From positions 1-24,155 of the forward strand of contig CAZOOA010000046.1 in the NCBI GenBank assembly GCA_964581355.1: DNA of 24,155 nucleotides, in the 5' to 3' direction. The stretch comes from CAZOOA01 sp964581355 (GTDB taxonomy: Bacteria > Bacillota > Dethiobacteria > DTU022 > UBA8154). This document shows positions 6,765 to 13,620 of this stretch, one piece after another (positions within the stretch are counted from its first letter, which is position 1; every line of letters starts with the position of its first letter). The position numbers were made by a program, and so were the translations under genes. Under the pieces are notes generated by a model, which had not been told where the DNA came from, did not search any database, and was given only the letters and a program-made list of their open reading frames with translations.

Positions 6765-7184
6765 ATGAGCAACCTGATCCGGTTTGGAGTCTCCATTAAC
6801 GAAGGATTGCTGGTTCAATTTGACCAAATCATTGAGCAAAAGGGGTACAACAATCGGTCCGAGGCCATCCGGGACTTGATCCGCAACCAGTTGGTCGAAC
6901 TGGAATGGGAGAAGGACGAAGAAGAAGTAGCGGGAACTGTAACGTTGATTTATGATCACCATGTCCGGGGGTTAAGTGAACATCTGCTGCAGGTACAGCA
7001 CGACTTTCACAACCTGATCCTCTCCACCATGCACCTGCACCTGGACCACGACAACTGCCTGGAAGTGCTGGCAGTTAAAGGAGCGGCCAGCGAGGTAAGA
7101 AGTATTTCTGAACGCCTGATCAGCGTCAAAGGGGTCAAACACGGCAAGTTGTCGATTACCTCTACAGGAAAAAATTTAAAATAA
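6765..7184 (+). CDS. nikR: Nickel-responsive transcriptional regulator NikR
   Basis: A tetrameric repressor that binds Ni(II) and shuts off nickel uptake genes. The 139-aa protein has an N-terminal ribbon-helix-helix (RFGVSINEGLLVQFDQII, then NRSEAIRDLIR, residues 6-40) and a C-terminal ACT-like metal domain. All four square-planar nickel ligands can be mapped by spacing from the E. coli protein: H79, H90, H92 and C98, in QHDFHN and MHLHLDHDNC. The AGGAGG site is 6 to 7 nt before the ATG. It is monocistronic, divergent from the sigma-G-like gene and convergent with prmC (29 nt between stops). No nickel transporter is next to it, so its targets lie elsewhere, perhaps including larBC. Confidence 0.93.
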   Translation: MSNLIRFGVSINEGLLVQFDQIIEQKGYNNRSEAIRDLIRNQLVELEWEKDEEEVAGTVTLIYDHHVRGLSEHLLQVQHDFHNLILSTMHLHLDHDNCLEVLAVKGAASEVRSISERLISVKGVKHGKLSITSTGKNLK

Positions 7185-7213
7185 CAGCAAAGCAAGGCAG
7201 AGGGTAGATTCCT

Positions 7214-8092
7214 TTAACCTTCAAAAATAATGACTCGTTCTCTTTGGGCATAATCCTGGATAATCTCCTTGACCCGGAGACCCTGTGCTTCTCCCAGGGC
7301 GCTTACTTCTCCAGACTGGTTTTCATCAATTTCCAGGGCAAGCAAACCCGGGGATACCAGGTAGTTTCGGACTGAGGCCAGGATCTCCCGGTAGAACTTC
7401 AGACCATCCCAACCACCATCCAGTGACAGGATGGGCTCTTTTTGCACTTCTTGGGCAAGGAAGGGAATTTCTTCCCCGGAGATATAGGGAGGATTGGAAA
7501 CAACAACCTGAAAGAAATCCTGTCCGGGGGTAAAAGGTTCCCAGAAGGAGCCACAAAGAAACGTTACCCGCTCTGCTACACCGTGCTTAAGGGCATTTCC
7601 TTGTGCCACCCGGATTGCTTCCGGGCTAATATCTACTCCTGTAACCTCTGCCCCAGGAAGGTTCAAGGCCAACATTATGCCGATATTGCCGCACCCTGTG
7701 CCCAGGTCCAGCACCTTAAGGTTCTCTTTCCGGCCTTTTGGGGACTGGAGCAGGATTTCATCCACCCATTTAAGCACCCCTTCAACCAGGTGCTCGGTTT
7801 CAGGCCTGGGGATAAGCACATCGGGACCTACCTGGAACATTGCACCCATAAATTCTTTCTGCCCGGTCAAATAAGCCATAGGCTCTCTTTGGGCTCTACG
7901 TCCTACTAATTCCTGGAAGCGCCCCAACTGTTCTTCACTTAACAACTCTCCCCCGTGGGCATACAGGTACGACCGCTCTACCTGCAGGAGGAAACACAGC
8001 AAGTATTCCGCTTCACTTCTCGGGGCTTCAATACTGCCAGCCCGAAAAAAAGAAGCAGCCTCCTGCAAGGCCTGCTCGATGTTTTTGCTCAT
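7214..8092 (-). CDS. prmC: Peptide chain release factor glutamine N5-methyltransferase
   Basis: Methylates the Gln of the GGQ motif of release factors RF1 and RF2 using S-adenosylmethionine. The 292-aa length is typical. An N-terminal helical substrate-recognition domain (about 1-85) precedes the Rossmann methyltransferase fold. Motif I DLGTGCGNIG is at 129-138, GVDISPEA at 152-159 and the catalytic NPPY at 200-203. GGAGTT lies about 10 nt before the ATG. Its substrate gene prfA lies upstream on the same strand but is separated by about 510 bp of unexplained sequence; the two genes usually adjoin. Confidence 0.93.
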   Translation of the reverse strand: MSKNIEQALQEAASFFRAGSIEAPRSEAEYLLCFLLQVERSYLYAHGGELLSEEQLGRFQELVGRRAQREPMAYLTGQKEFMGAMFQVGPDVLIPRPETEHLVEGVLKWVDEILLQSPKGRKENLKVLDLGTGCGNIGIMLALNLPGAEVTGVDISPEAIRVAQGNALKHGVAERVTFLCGSFWEPFTPGQDFFQVVVSNPPYISGEEIPFLAQEVQKEPILSLDGGWDGLKFYREILASVRNYLVSPGLLALEIDENQSGEVSALGEAQGLRVKEIIQDYAQRERVIIFEG

Positions 8093-8165
8093 TTTGCATC
8101 AACTCCTGCGATAACCAGTTTTTTTAGGTTGCCCAGTTGCCCGGACGACAGCACCTAGACAGGGT

Positions 8166-8177
8166 TTTTCATACTAA
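8166..8177. repeat. 12-bp direct repeat, left copy (TTTTCATACTAA)
   Basis: Identical to 8597-8608, 431 bp away. The two copies bracket the GC-rich core 8178-8596, as expected for a target-site duplication around an inserted element. Against this, the left copy also pairs with 8209-8217 in a hairpin, so it may be part of the element's own structure. Confidence 0.6.
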
Positions 8178-8596
8178 CCGACACAGCTCTATCGAGCCGC
8201 AACAGGAGATGAAAAACCTTGCTTACGCCCGAAGAGCTGGTTTTCAACTTCCCGCCCCCCTAACCGGGGAGCTGGTGCATTCGGCCGGCGACGTTGGTCT
8301 CTGTGGCCAAAGGCGCTTGGTGACCGAAGGTTCTCGGGCGGTCCCGGCCGACAGGACAAAACACTCGCTACACCAGGGCAGCGCGGCGGTTGCCGGACCC
8401 GCCCGGTGCATGTGCAGCGAAGATGCAATTAACTGCGAAACGAGGGCCGGGAGGGGAGCCGGCGGGCATGGGCGCCCGCCGCCTGCAACCGTGGCAGGAC
8501 GCTTAAGTTTGCAGGTTGGCCGGCGGAAGCTTGAACTGAGCCCTAGCGCTCTGCCGCGAAGATAACCGGAGCCGATACCGGGAAACGGAAACTCCA
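8178..8596. mobile_element. Candidate 419-bp non-autonomous inserted element
   Basis: Defined as the interval between two identical 12-bp repeats. The GC shift coincides with these boundaries, and the conserved 26-nt core shared with 325-350 ends at 8593, three bases before the right boundary. No terminal inverted repeats and no coding capacity are seen. It does not begin GTGYG or contain a domain V hairpin, so it is not a recognisable group II intron. The length of the duplication and lack of TIRs do not point to a specific transposase family. This is an inference from structure only. Confidence 0.3.
8548..8593 (+). repeat. Extragenic repeat core, intact copy at the right end of the element
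   Basis: Positions 8568-8593 match minus-strand 350-325 at 23 of 26 bases; GCTCTGC at 8548-8554 is also shared. The core holds CCG-GGAAA-CGG (8578-8588), a possible small hairpin with a purine loop, and GGAG/CTCC arms (8568-8571 with 8592-8595). In the second copy these arms are not preserved, so primary sequence rather than that stem seems conserved. Confidence 0.5.
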
Positions 8597-8608
8597 TTTT
8601 CATACTAA
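8597..8608. repeat. 12-bp direct repeat, right copy, overlapping the prfA stop codon
   Basis: Identical to 8166-8177. On the minus strand it reads TTAGTATGAAAA and includes the prfA TAG stop (8605-8607). If this is a target-site duplication, insertion took place exactly at the 3' end of prfA. Confidence 0.6.
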
Positions 8609-9669
8609 TGCTGCTTCATCTGCTCCGCCCGCTCATGGGCAACCAAGGACTCGATGATTTCTTCCATCTCTCCCTGGAGCACATATTCCAGCTTATGCAG
8701 GGTTAGCCCAATACGGTGATCGGTAACCCGGTTTTGGGGAAAGTTGTAGGTGCGGATACGTTCACTGCGGTCGCCGCTGCCTACTTGGCTGCGCCTTTCT
8801 TCCGCCTGCTCGCTGTGCTGCTGGGCCAGCAGGTTATCCAGTAAACGGGCCCGCAGGACCCTCATGGCTTTTTCCCGGTTTTTCAGCTGGGATTTTTCAT
8901 CCTGGCACGTGACCACCGTATTGGTAGGCAAGTGGGTAATCCGGACAGCCGACTGGGTGGTGTTGACGCTCTGCCCACCGGGTCCGGTGGAACAAAACGT
9001 ATCCAGCCTCAAATCCTGGGAATTAATGTTGATTTCTACTTCTTCGGCCTCGGGCAGGACCGCGACAGTAGCCGCTGAAGTATGGATCCGCCCCCCTGAT
9101 TCCGTGGTCGGTATCCGCTGGACGCGGTGGACTCCGCTTTCATATTTTAGCTGGCTGTAGGCACCGCGGCCCTTGATGGAAAAGACGATCTCCTTGAACC
9201 CCCCGATATCCGTGGGGTTTGAGTCAATGACTTCTGCCTGCCAAGCTTTTTTTTCGGCAAACCGCAGATACATCCGCAATAAGTCGGCAGCAAAAAGTGC
9301 GGCCTCATCACCACCTGTACCGGCTCTGATTTCCATAATTACATCTTTTTCATCGTTGGGATCTTTTGGCAGCAGTAAAATTTTCAGCTTTTCTTCCAGC
9401 TGCTCTTGTTCTTCCGTTAGCCGGGCGATTTCCTCTTTCAAAAAAGCTTCCATTTCGTCATCAGGCTTTTCCTGCAGCATTTCCCGGGCTTCCTGCAGTT
9501 CAGAGTCCACTTTTTTCGCCCGCCTGTATACCTCTACCGTTTCCCCCAGTTCAGCATGTTCCCGGGTATATTTTTGCCAGACCTGCTGGTCTTTGATCAC
9601 CTCCGGGTCGCTCAGCTGTTCTTCCAGGTACTGGTAGTGCTCTTCGATGGTTTTTAATTTGTCCCACAT
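8605..9669 (-). CDS. prfA: Peptide chain release factor 1
   Basis: Recognises UAA and UAG and triggers peptide release on the ribosome. The 354 aa are close to the usual RF1 length. N-terminal helical domain 1 is followed by EIRAGTGGDEAA (113-124), the codon-recognition tripeptide PTT at 187-189 (PxT type, so RF1 not RF2), and GPGGQSVN with the methylated GGQ at 231-233. GGAGGGG lies about 10 nt before the ATG. It overlaps the end of yqhQ by 16 nt, so the two are translationally coupled. PrmC, which modifies its GGQ, is encoded downstream beyond the unexplained region. Confidence 0.96.
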   Translation of the reverse strand: MWDKLKTIEEHYQYLEEQLSDPEVIKDQQVWQKYTREHAELGETVEVYRRAKKVDSELQEAREMLQEKPDDEMEAFLKEEIARLTEEQEQLEEKLKILLLPKDPNDEKDVIMEIRAGTGGDEAALFAADLLRMYLRFAEKKAWQAEVIDSNPTDIGGFKEIVFSIKGRGAYSQLKYESGVHRVQRIPTTESGGRIHTSAATVAVLPEAEEVEININSQDLRLDTFCSTGPGGQSVNTTQSAVRITHLPTNTVVTCQDEKSQLKNREKAMRVLRARLLDNLLAQQHSEQAEERRSQVGSGDRSERIRTYNFPQNRVTDHRIGLTLHKLEYVLQGEMEEIIESLVAHERAEQMKQH

Positions 9670-10616
9670 ATCTGTTTCCCCTCCGATAACTCTAAAGCCT
9701 CTTCTGGCACCTCGGCGGCCGCAACAGCTTTGTTTTCCCTTTCTTCCGGGGGAAGGACAGCTTCTAAAGCGCTGATGGCCACTTCCACCTGATCATCACG
9801 AGGCGGGCGTGTTGTCAACCTCTGCAGCCACAAGCCTGGTTGAGACAGGAGCCGGGTTAACAAGTTATCCCGGGAGCCGGCATATTTAATCGCTTCATAA
9901 GAAATGCCAGCTACCAGGGGAAGCAGGGCCAGACGGGTCAGGATACGCTGCCAAACCCCCGGCCAGCCGAAAAAGGAAAATAATAGTATGCTGGTTACCA
10001 TAACGATTAATAGAAAACTGGTCCCGCAGCGACGGTGCAGAGGACTGTACTCTCGTGTATTATCCACTGTCAGGGAATGCCCCGCTTCGTAACAGGCGAT
10101 GGCCTTGTGCTCTGCCCCATGGTATTCAAAGACCCGCCCCACTTCTTTCCAGCGGGAAATAAGGAAAATATAACTTAAAAAAATGGTCAAGCGCAAGCCG
10201 CCTTCACCCAGATTGAGCAATAAGGCCGAATCGGCGCTCTGGCGCAACCAGTTCATTAAAACAGTAGGCAAAAGGATAAACAGGCCTACTCCCAGGGCCA
10301 GTGATATGGCCACGGTAAGGGGAAGTTCCCACCCCTTGAGTTCTTCCTCTTCTTCATCCAGGGCGTGTTCAGCGGAAACAGAAATAGACCGGACCCCCAG
10401 GACCAAGGCCTCGATGAAAGCAACCATCCCCCGTAAAATCGGCCACTTAAATACAGGAAAGCGATCGCTGAAGGAGAAAAAGTCCTTCTTTTCTACCGCA
10501 ATCCCGCCACAAGGCTGGCGAACGGCTATAGCGATGCGGGAGCGGTTTCTCATCATCACGCCTTCAATCACTGCCTGGCCCCCGATATGTGTCTTATGCT
10601 CTTTCAAAGGTGCCAC
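9654..10616 (-). CDS. yqhQ: DUF1385 membrane protein, YqhQ family
   Basis: A membrane protein of unknown function, widespread in Firmicutes and often next to rpmE and prfA, as here. The 320-aa protein starts with IGGQAVIEGVMMRN (about 11-24), the family signature. It has hydrophobic segments near 103-121, 136-153, 199-216 and 224-240, and a conserved FEYHGAEHKAIACYE (about 163-177) and CGTSFLLI. The HGAEHK histidines suggest a metal or catalytic site, but none is established to my knowledge. GTG at 10616 is taken as start with GAAGGG a few bases upstream; TTG at 10607 is an alternative. The acidic C-terminal tail of about 45 residues looks unconserved. Confidence 0.88.
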   Translation of the reverse strand: MAPLKEHKTHIGGQAVIEGVMMRNRSRIAIAVRQPCGGIAVEKKDFFSFSDRFPVFKWPILRGMVAFIEALVLGVRSISVSAEHALDEEEEELKGWELPLTVAISLALGVGLFILLPTVLMNWLRQSADSALLLNLGEGGLRLTIFLSYIFLISRWKEVGRVFEYHGAEHKAIACYEAGHSLTVDNTREYSPLHRRCGTSFLLIVMVTSILLFSFFGWPGVWQRILTRLALLPLVAGISYEAIKYAGSRDNLLTRLLSQPGLWLQRLTTRPPRDDQVEVAISALEAVLPPEERENKAVAAAEVPEEALELSEGKQICGTN

Positions 10617-10666
10617 CTAACCCTTCTGCTGGGCTTACCAGCTACTGAACCAAAACTGTTTCCTTG

Positions 10667-10692
10667 AAAAAAACAGGGCTGGCTCAGCCCTG
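10667..10692 (-). terminator. Rho-independent terminator after rpmE
   Basis: CAGGGCT (10674-10680) and AGCCCTG (10686-10692) form a 7-bp stem with a 5-nt loop. On the minus strand it is followed by seven T (plus-strand A at 10667-10673). A T-run also follows on the plus strand (10694-10698), so it could work both ways. It separates rpmE from yqhQ-prfA. Confidence 0.8.
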
Positions 10693-10713
10693 CTTTTTGC
10701 GTCGATTGCTTTT

Positions 10714-10914
10714 TTACTCCATTCCGTACTTGCGCTTGAACCGTTCCACGCGTCCCCCGGAGTCCACAAACTTCTGTTTACCCGTAAAAAATGGGTGACA
10801 GTTGGAACAGATTTCCACCTTCATATCCGACTTGGTGGAACCAACTTCATAAGCTGAGCCGCAAGCACAGGTTATCTTGGTTTTTGCAAACGCGGGATGG
10901 ATTTCTTTTTTCAT
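10714..10914 (-). CDS. rpmE: 50S ribosomal protein L31, zinc-binding type
   Basis: A 66-aa ribosomal protein starting MKKEIHPAF. Cys residues in TCACGS and ICSNCHPF provide the four-cysteine zinc site of the C+ (type A) form, which serves as a zinc store. It ends with the conserved GGRVERFKRKYG. ATG at 10914 is chosen since AGAGGTGA lies just upstream; a GTG at 10923 overlaps that site. It has its own promoter and terminator. The 5' leader of about 60 nt could hold an L31 autoregulatory element, with a GCAA...TTGC stem visible near 10943-10962, but I cannot confirm this. Confidence 0.96.
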   Translation of the reverse strand: MKKEIHPAFAKTKITCACGSAYEVGSTKSDMKVEICSNCHPFFTGKQKFVDSGGRVERFKRKYGME

Positions 10915-10979
10915 CTGACTCACCTCTTTCCTGAAAACAAAAACTGCAATTCATGCCTTGCCTAGCTTTCTATACACGA

Positions 10980-10988
10980 ATTATATCA
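10980..10988 (-). promoter_or_regulatory. Extended -10 promoter of rpmE
   Basis: On the minus strand TGATATAAT is a perfect extended -10. Upstream is a T-rich tract; a TTGTCA lies 22 nt away, too far for a standard -35. Transcription would begin around 10973. Confidence 0.6.
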
Positions 10989-11016
10989 TAACAAAAAAAA
11001 ATGCTTTTGACAATAT

Positions 11017-11042
11017 AAAAAAACGGTGTCCTGGGGACACCG
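11017..11042 (-). terminator. Rho-independent terminator after the LysM/M23 peptidase gene
   Basis: CGGTGTCC (11024-11031) pairs perfectly with GGACACCG (11035-11042) across a 3-nt loop, and seven T follow on the minus strand. It lies about 120 nt beyond the peptidase stop codon, giving a long 3' untranslated region that holds the short tandem repeat at 11063-11088. Confidence 0.88.
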
Positions 11043-11050
11043 GAAAGTTG

Positions 11051-11090
11051 TTCTGCCAGCGTTGTGGCAAGTGTGGCAAGTGTGGCAGAA
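11051..11090. repeat. Short tandem repeat inside an 8-bp inverted repeat
   Basis: The 9-nt unit TGTGGCAAG occurs twice exactly (11063-11071, 11072-11080) and a third time imperfectly (from 11081). The array is enclosed by TTCTGCCA (11051-11058) and TGGCAGAA (11083-11090), perfect complements. It lies in the 3' untranslated region of the M23 peptidase gene. Confidence 0.65.
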
Positions 11091-11164
11091 AGAAAGCGTC
11101 ATGATGCATAAAACCCAGTAAGTTGAAAGTCTAATCCAAAATTAATTCTGTTTTGAGCACAAGG

Positions 11165-12226
11165 CTAAGATCTTCCCAGGTAGTTTAGAGGATCCTTCCT
11201 GTTCCCATGATAGATCACTTCAAAATGCACATGGGGCCCTGTAGCACGGCCGCTTGCTCCTACTTTGGCCACGGGCTGCCCTGCTGTTACCTGCTGCCCC
11301 TGCTGGACCAGAAGCTTATAATTGTGGGCATAAAGTGTGCTCCAGCCTCCCGGGTGAGCAAGGGTCACTACCAGACCATAGCTTCCCCGGTAGCCCGCCT
11401 CCAGCACAGTGCCCGATGCTGAGGCACGGACAAGGGACCCGTGTGGGGCAGCAATATCCAGTCCATAATGAAAAGAGCCATCCCTCCAACCGTAGCGGGA
11501 AGTAATAGTGCCTTCCAGGGGCCATTGAAACACGGGAGCACCTCTTGCTTCCCCGGGGGCCCGGGCAGCAATTTGACGGTTCAGCCCTGGACTGAATAAG
11601 GCTGCCTGTATTACCTCTTTGTCCTCCACCGGAATCCGGCCTCCCGGTATGACCAAGGCTTCTCCTTCCGGGATGGATTCGGGATGTTCCAGGAGGTTAA
11701 AATCCGCTATTTTCTTATCCTCCACACCATATGTCCTGGCAATTTTCTGCACGGTTTCCTCTTTTCCCGCCTGGTGTAGAGTCCCCTCAATTAGCAGGAT
11801 ATCCAGCTTTTGTCCCGGCAGGATAAAGTGGGGGTTTTCGATCCTGTTCCAAAGGGCCAGTTCGCCTACATCCACTCCATAATGCCTGGCGATTTCCCCC
11901 AGGGTTTCTCCCCTTTTGATCGTATGATGGGTAACAGACCGCTCCAGCACTCTTTTTCTTTCCATCCGCTCCACTTCAAGCTGATGCTGTTCTACTTTGG
12001 CCATGTAGTTTTCCAGTCCTTCCAGGTAAGAAGGGCGGTATTCCCCGGCACTGCCTGGAACGGGAGCTGTCAGGAGGAAAAAAACCGCGAAAAAAACGCT
12101 GCACAGCGCAAACTTACATGCTGAATGGAAGCCGCCAGTCCTTGCCAAGCCCCTTTTTTCACTTAAACCTGCCAGGTGCCTCTTCAGGTCGTTTCCCTTT
12201 TTACAGTCACATAACGTTGTAAACAT
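11165..12226 (-). CDS. LysM-domain M23 metallopeptidase (LytM-like cell-wall endopeptidase)
   Basis: A probably membrane-anchored or secreted murein peptidase of 353 aa. A hydrophobic segment at about 38-54, ending PVPGSA, could be a signal peptide or anchor. LysM 1 (about 101-143: HTIKRGETLGEIARHYGVD) binds glycan, and a second degenerate LysM follows (about 148-193). The C-terminal M23 domain (about 233-345) has zinc ligands H253 and D257 in HYGLDIAAPHG and the HVHF pair (H332, H334), so it should be active. ATG at 12226 is preferred with GGGAGTGG 6 nt upstream; a frame back to 12307 exists without support. It ends in a strong terminator. The Cys-rich N-terminus (CDCKK) before the hydrophobic segment is unusual and may be cytoplasmic. 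Confidence 0.85.
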   Translation of the reverse strand: MFTTLCDCKKGNDLKRHLAGLSEKRGLARTGGFHSACKFALCSVFFAVFFLLTAPVPGSAGEYRPSYLEGLENYMAKVEQHQLEVERMERKRVLERSVTHHTIKRGETLGEIARHYGVDVGELALWNRIENPHFILPGQKLDILLIEGTLHQAGKEETVQKIARTYGVEDKKIADFNLLEHPESIPEGEALVIPGGRIPVEDKEVIQAALFSPGLNRQIAARAPGEARGAPVFQWPLEGTITSRYGWRDGSFHYGLDIAAPHGSLVRASASGTVLEAGYRGSYGLVVTLAHPGGWSTLYAHNYKLLVQQGQQVTAGQPVAKVGASGRATGPHVHFEVIYHGNRKDPLNYLGRS

Positions 12227-12357
12227 TTGTTTCCACTCCCTGCATATACTCCCCCTTATTCTGGCCAGGATAAAAAATAATATGCATGAAATGGAAACAA
12301 AAGGCAATAGGGAATGATTTTAAAGCACAGTTGTTTTTTAGCGAACAAACAAATACT

Positions 12358-13599
12358 TTACAGGTTATGCAGGTTGGCTAAAAAGGAGGCATTGCTATCC
12401 GTTTTTTTCAAACGCTCGATCAGGGCTTCCAGGAAGTCGGAGGAGGAAACATTCATAGAACGCCTCAGGGCCCACATTAGCTCAATGGTGTTCTCGTCCA
12501 GGAGCAGCTCTTCACGCCGGGTCCCGGAACGGGGGATGTCGATGGCAGGGAAGTAGCGACGCTCGGCAATTTTGCGGTCCAGGTGCAATTCCATGTTTCC
12601 AGTCCCTTTAAACTCTTCATAAATTACATCATCCATGCGGCTGCCTGTTTCCACCAGTGCTGTGGCCAGGATGGTCAGGCTTCCGCCCTCTTCGATATTG
12701 CGGGCCGCACCGAAAAACTTTTTGGGTTTGTGAAAGGCCGCTGGGTCAATACCTCCAGACAAAGTCCGGCCACTGGGAGGGATTACCAGGTTGTAAGCCC
12801 GGGTCAGCCGGGTGATACTGTCCAACAGGATAACAACATCCCTTTCCTGCTCCACAAGGCGTTGGGCCCTTTCCAGGACCAACTCCGCCAACCGGACATG
12901 GTTGTCCGGTTTTTCGTCAAAAGTAGAGCTTAATACTTCACCCCGGACTGAACGGCTCATATCGGTTACTTCCTCGGGACGTTCATCAATCAACAGGACA
13001 ATGATATTCAGCTGGGGATAATTGTAAGCCAGGCTGTTAGCCATTTTTTTCAGGAGAAGTGTTTTGCCCGCCTTGGGAGCAGAGACAATCAGGCCCCTTT
13101 GTCCCTTTCCCACGGGAATTAAAAGGTCAATAATCCGGGTGGCCATATCCTGTGAATCTTTTTCCAGGCAGAGTTGATAATCCGGATGGACCGGGATTAG
13201 TTCGGCAAAATGTGGGCGGTAGGCCACTTTTTCCGGATCCTGGTTATTAACCGCTTCTACATGCAGCAGGGCATAGTAGCGTTCATTCTCCTTGGGCGGA
13301 CGGACTTTCCCCGAGACCAGATCCCCGGTACGCAGGCTGAAACGCCGGATTTGGGAAACAGAAATGTAAATGTCGTTCTCGTGGGGAAGATAGTTGACTC
13401 TCCTTAAAAAACCGTATCCATCGGGCATGATTTCCAGGATCCCCTCGGCAAAAATCAGGCCTTCCGACTCGGCTTCCTGCCGGAGAAGGGCAAAAATAAG
13501 ATCTCTTTTTTTCATACCGCTAACGCCTTTAACATCGGCGTCCTTAGCCCGTTTTTGCAGTTCTTCCAGGTTTAAAGTTTCTAATTCACTCAGTTGCAT
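12358..13599 (-). CDS. rho: Transcription termination factor Rho
   Basis: Hexameric RNA-dependent ATPase that ends transcription of unstructured, C-rich RNA. The 413-aa protein has the N-terminal Rho_N helices (LNLEELQKRAKD, then KRDLIFALLR), the cold-shock-like RNA-binding domain (GILEIMPDGYGFLR, about 53-66) and the RecA-like motor. Walker A is APKAGKT at 174-180, Walker B VVILLD at 255-260, the Q-loop SGGIDPAA follows, and the R-loop region is near GTGNMELHLDRK. Length is typical for Firmicutes lacking N-terminal insertions. The ATG at 13599 has a weak GTGAGAG site. Only about 20 nt separate it from the antiporter gene upstream, so it is probably cotranscribed. Confidence 0.96.
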   Translation of the reverse strand: MQLSELETLNLEELQKRAKDADVKGVSGMKKRDLIFALLRQEAESEGLIFAEGILEIMPDGYGFLRRVNYLPHENDIYISVSQIRRFSLRTGDLVSGKVRPPKENERYYALLHVEAVNNQDPEKVAYRPHFAELIPVHPDYQLCLEKDSQDMATRIIDLLIPVGKGQRGLIVSAPKAGKTLLLKKMANSLAYNYPQLNIIVLLIDERPEEVTDMSRSVRGEVLSSTFDEKPDNHVRLAELVLERAQRLVEQERDVVILLDSITRLTRAYNLVIPPSGRTLSGGIDPAAFHKPKKFFGAARNIEEGGSLTILATALVETGSRMDDVIYEEFKGTGNMELHLDRKIAERRYFPAIDIPRSGTRREELLLDENTIELMWALRRSMNVSSSDFLEALIERLKKTDSNASFLANLHNL

Positions 13600-13620
13600 T
13601 TTCGTCTCTCACTTTCTTCA

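Larger units (their letters stand above)
8093..8604. other. Unidentified GC-rich, stem-rich intergenic region between prfA and prmC (possible ncRNA or small mobile element)
   Basis: No convincing gene is present: the ORFs over 8137-8603 on both strands have low-complexity, family-free translations and no ribosome binding sites. From 8161 to 8600 I count about 94 A and 74 T on the plus strand, so GC is about 62%, visibly above the flanking genes. Perfect or near-perfect complementary arms are 8161-8172 with 8209-8220 (12 bp, one G-U on the plus strand), 8281-8288 with 8344-8351 (8 bp), 8461-8467 with 8474-8480 (7 bp) and 8482-8488 with 8509-8515 (7 bp). Loops on the plus strand are rich in GCGAA- and GAAA-type sequence. 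With A exceeding T, this mildly favours a plus-strand RNA, antisense to the prfA-prmC direction. RNase P, tmRNA, SRP, T-box and cobalamin riboswitch signatures were looked for and not found. A tandem GTTGCCC lies at 8128-8142. Confidence 0.5.

Noticed and set aside
8137..8565. 142-codon plus-strand ORF (and the overlapping minus-strand frames 8189-8428 and 8244-8603) as genes
   Set aside because: The translations show no domain, no ribosome binding site and a composition typical of GC-rich non-coding DNA; long open frames on both strands over the same DNA reflect scarce AT-rich stops.
8568..8600. Group II intron domain V
   Set aside because: The AGCCG and GAAA parts resemble it, but the long closing stem with its bulge and the 3' arm are absent, there is no GTGYG 5' end, and no reverse transcriptase is nearby.
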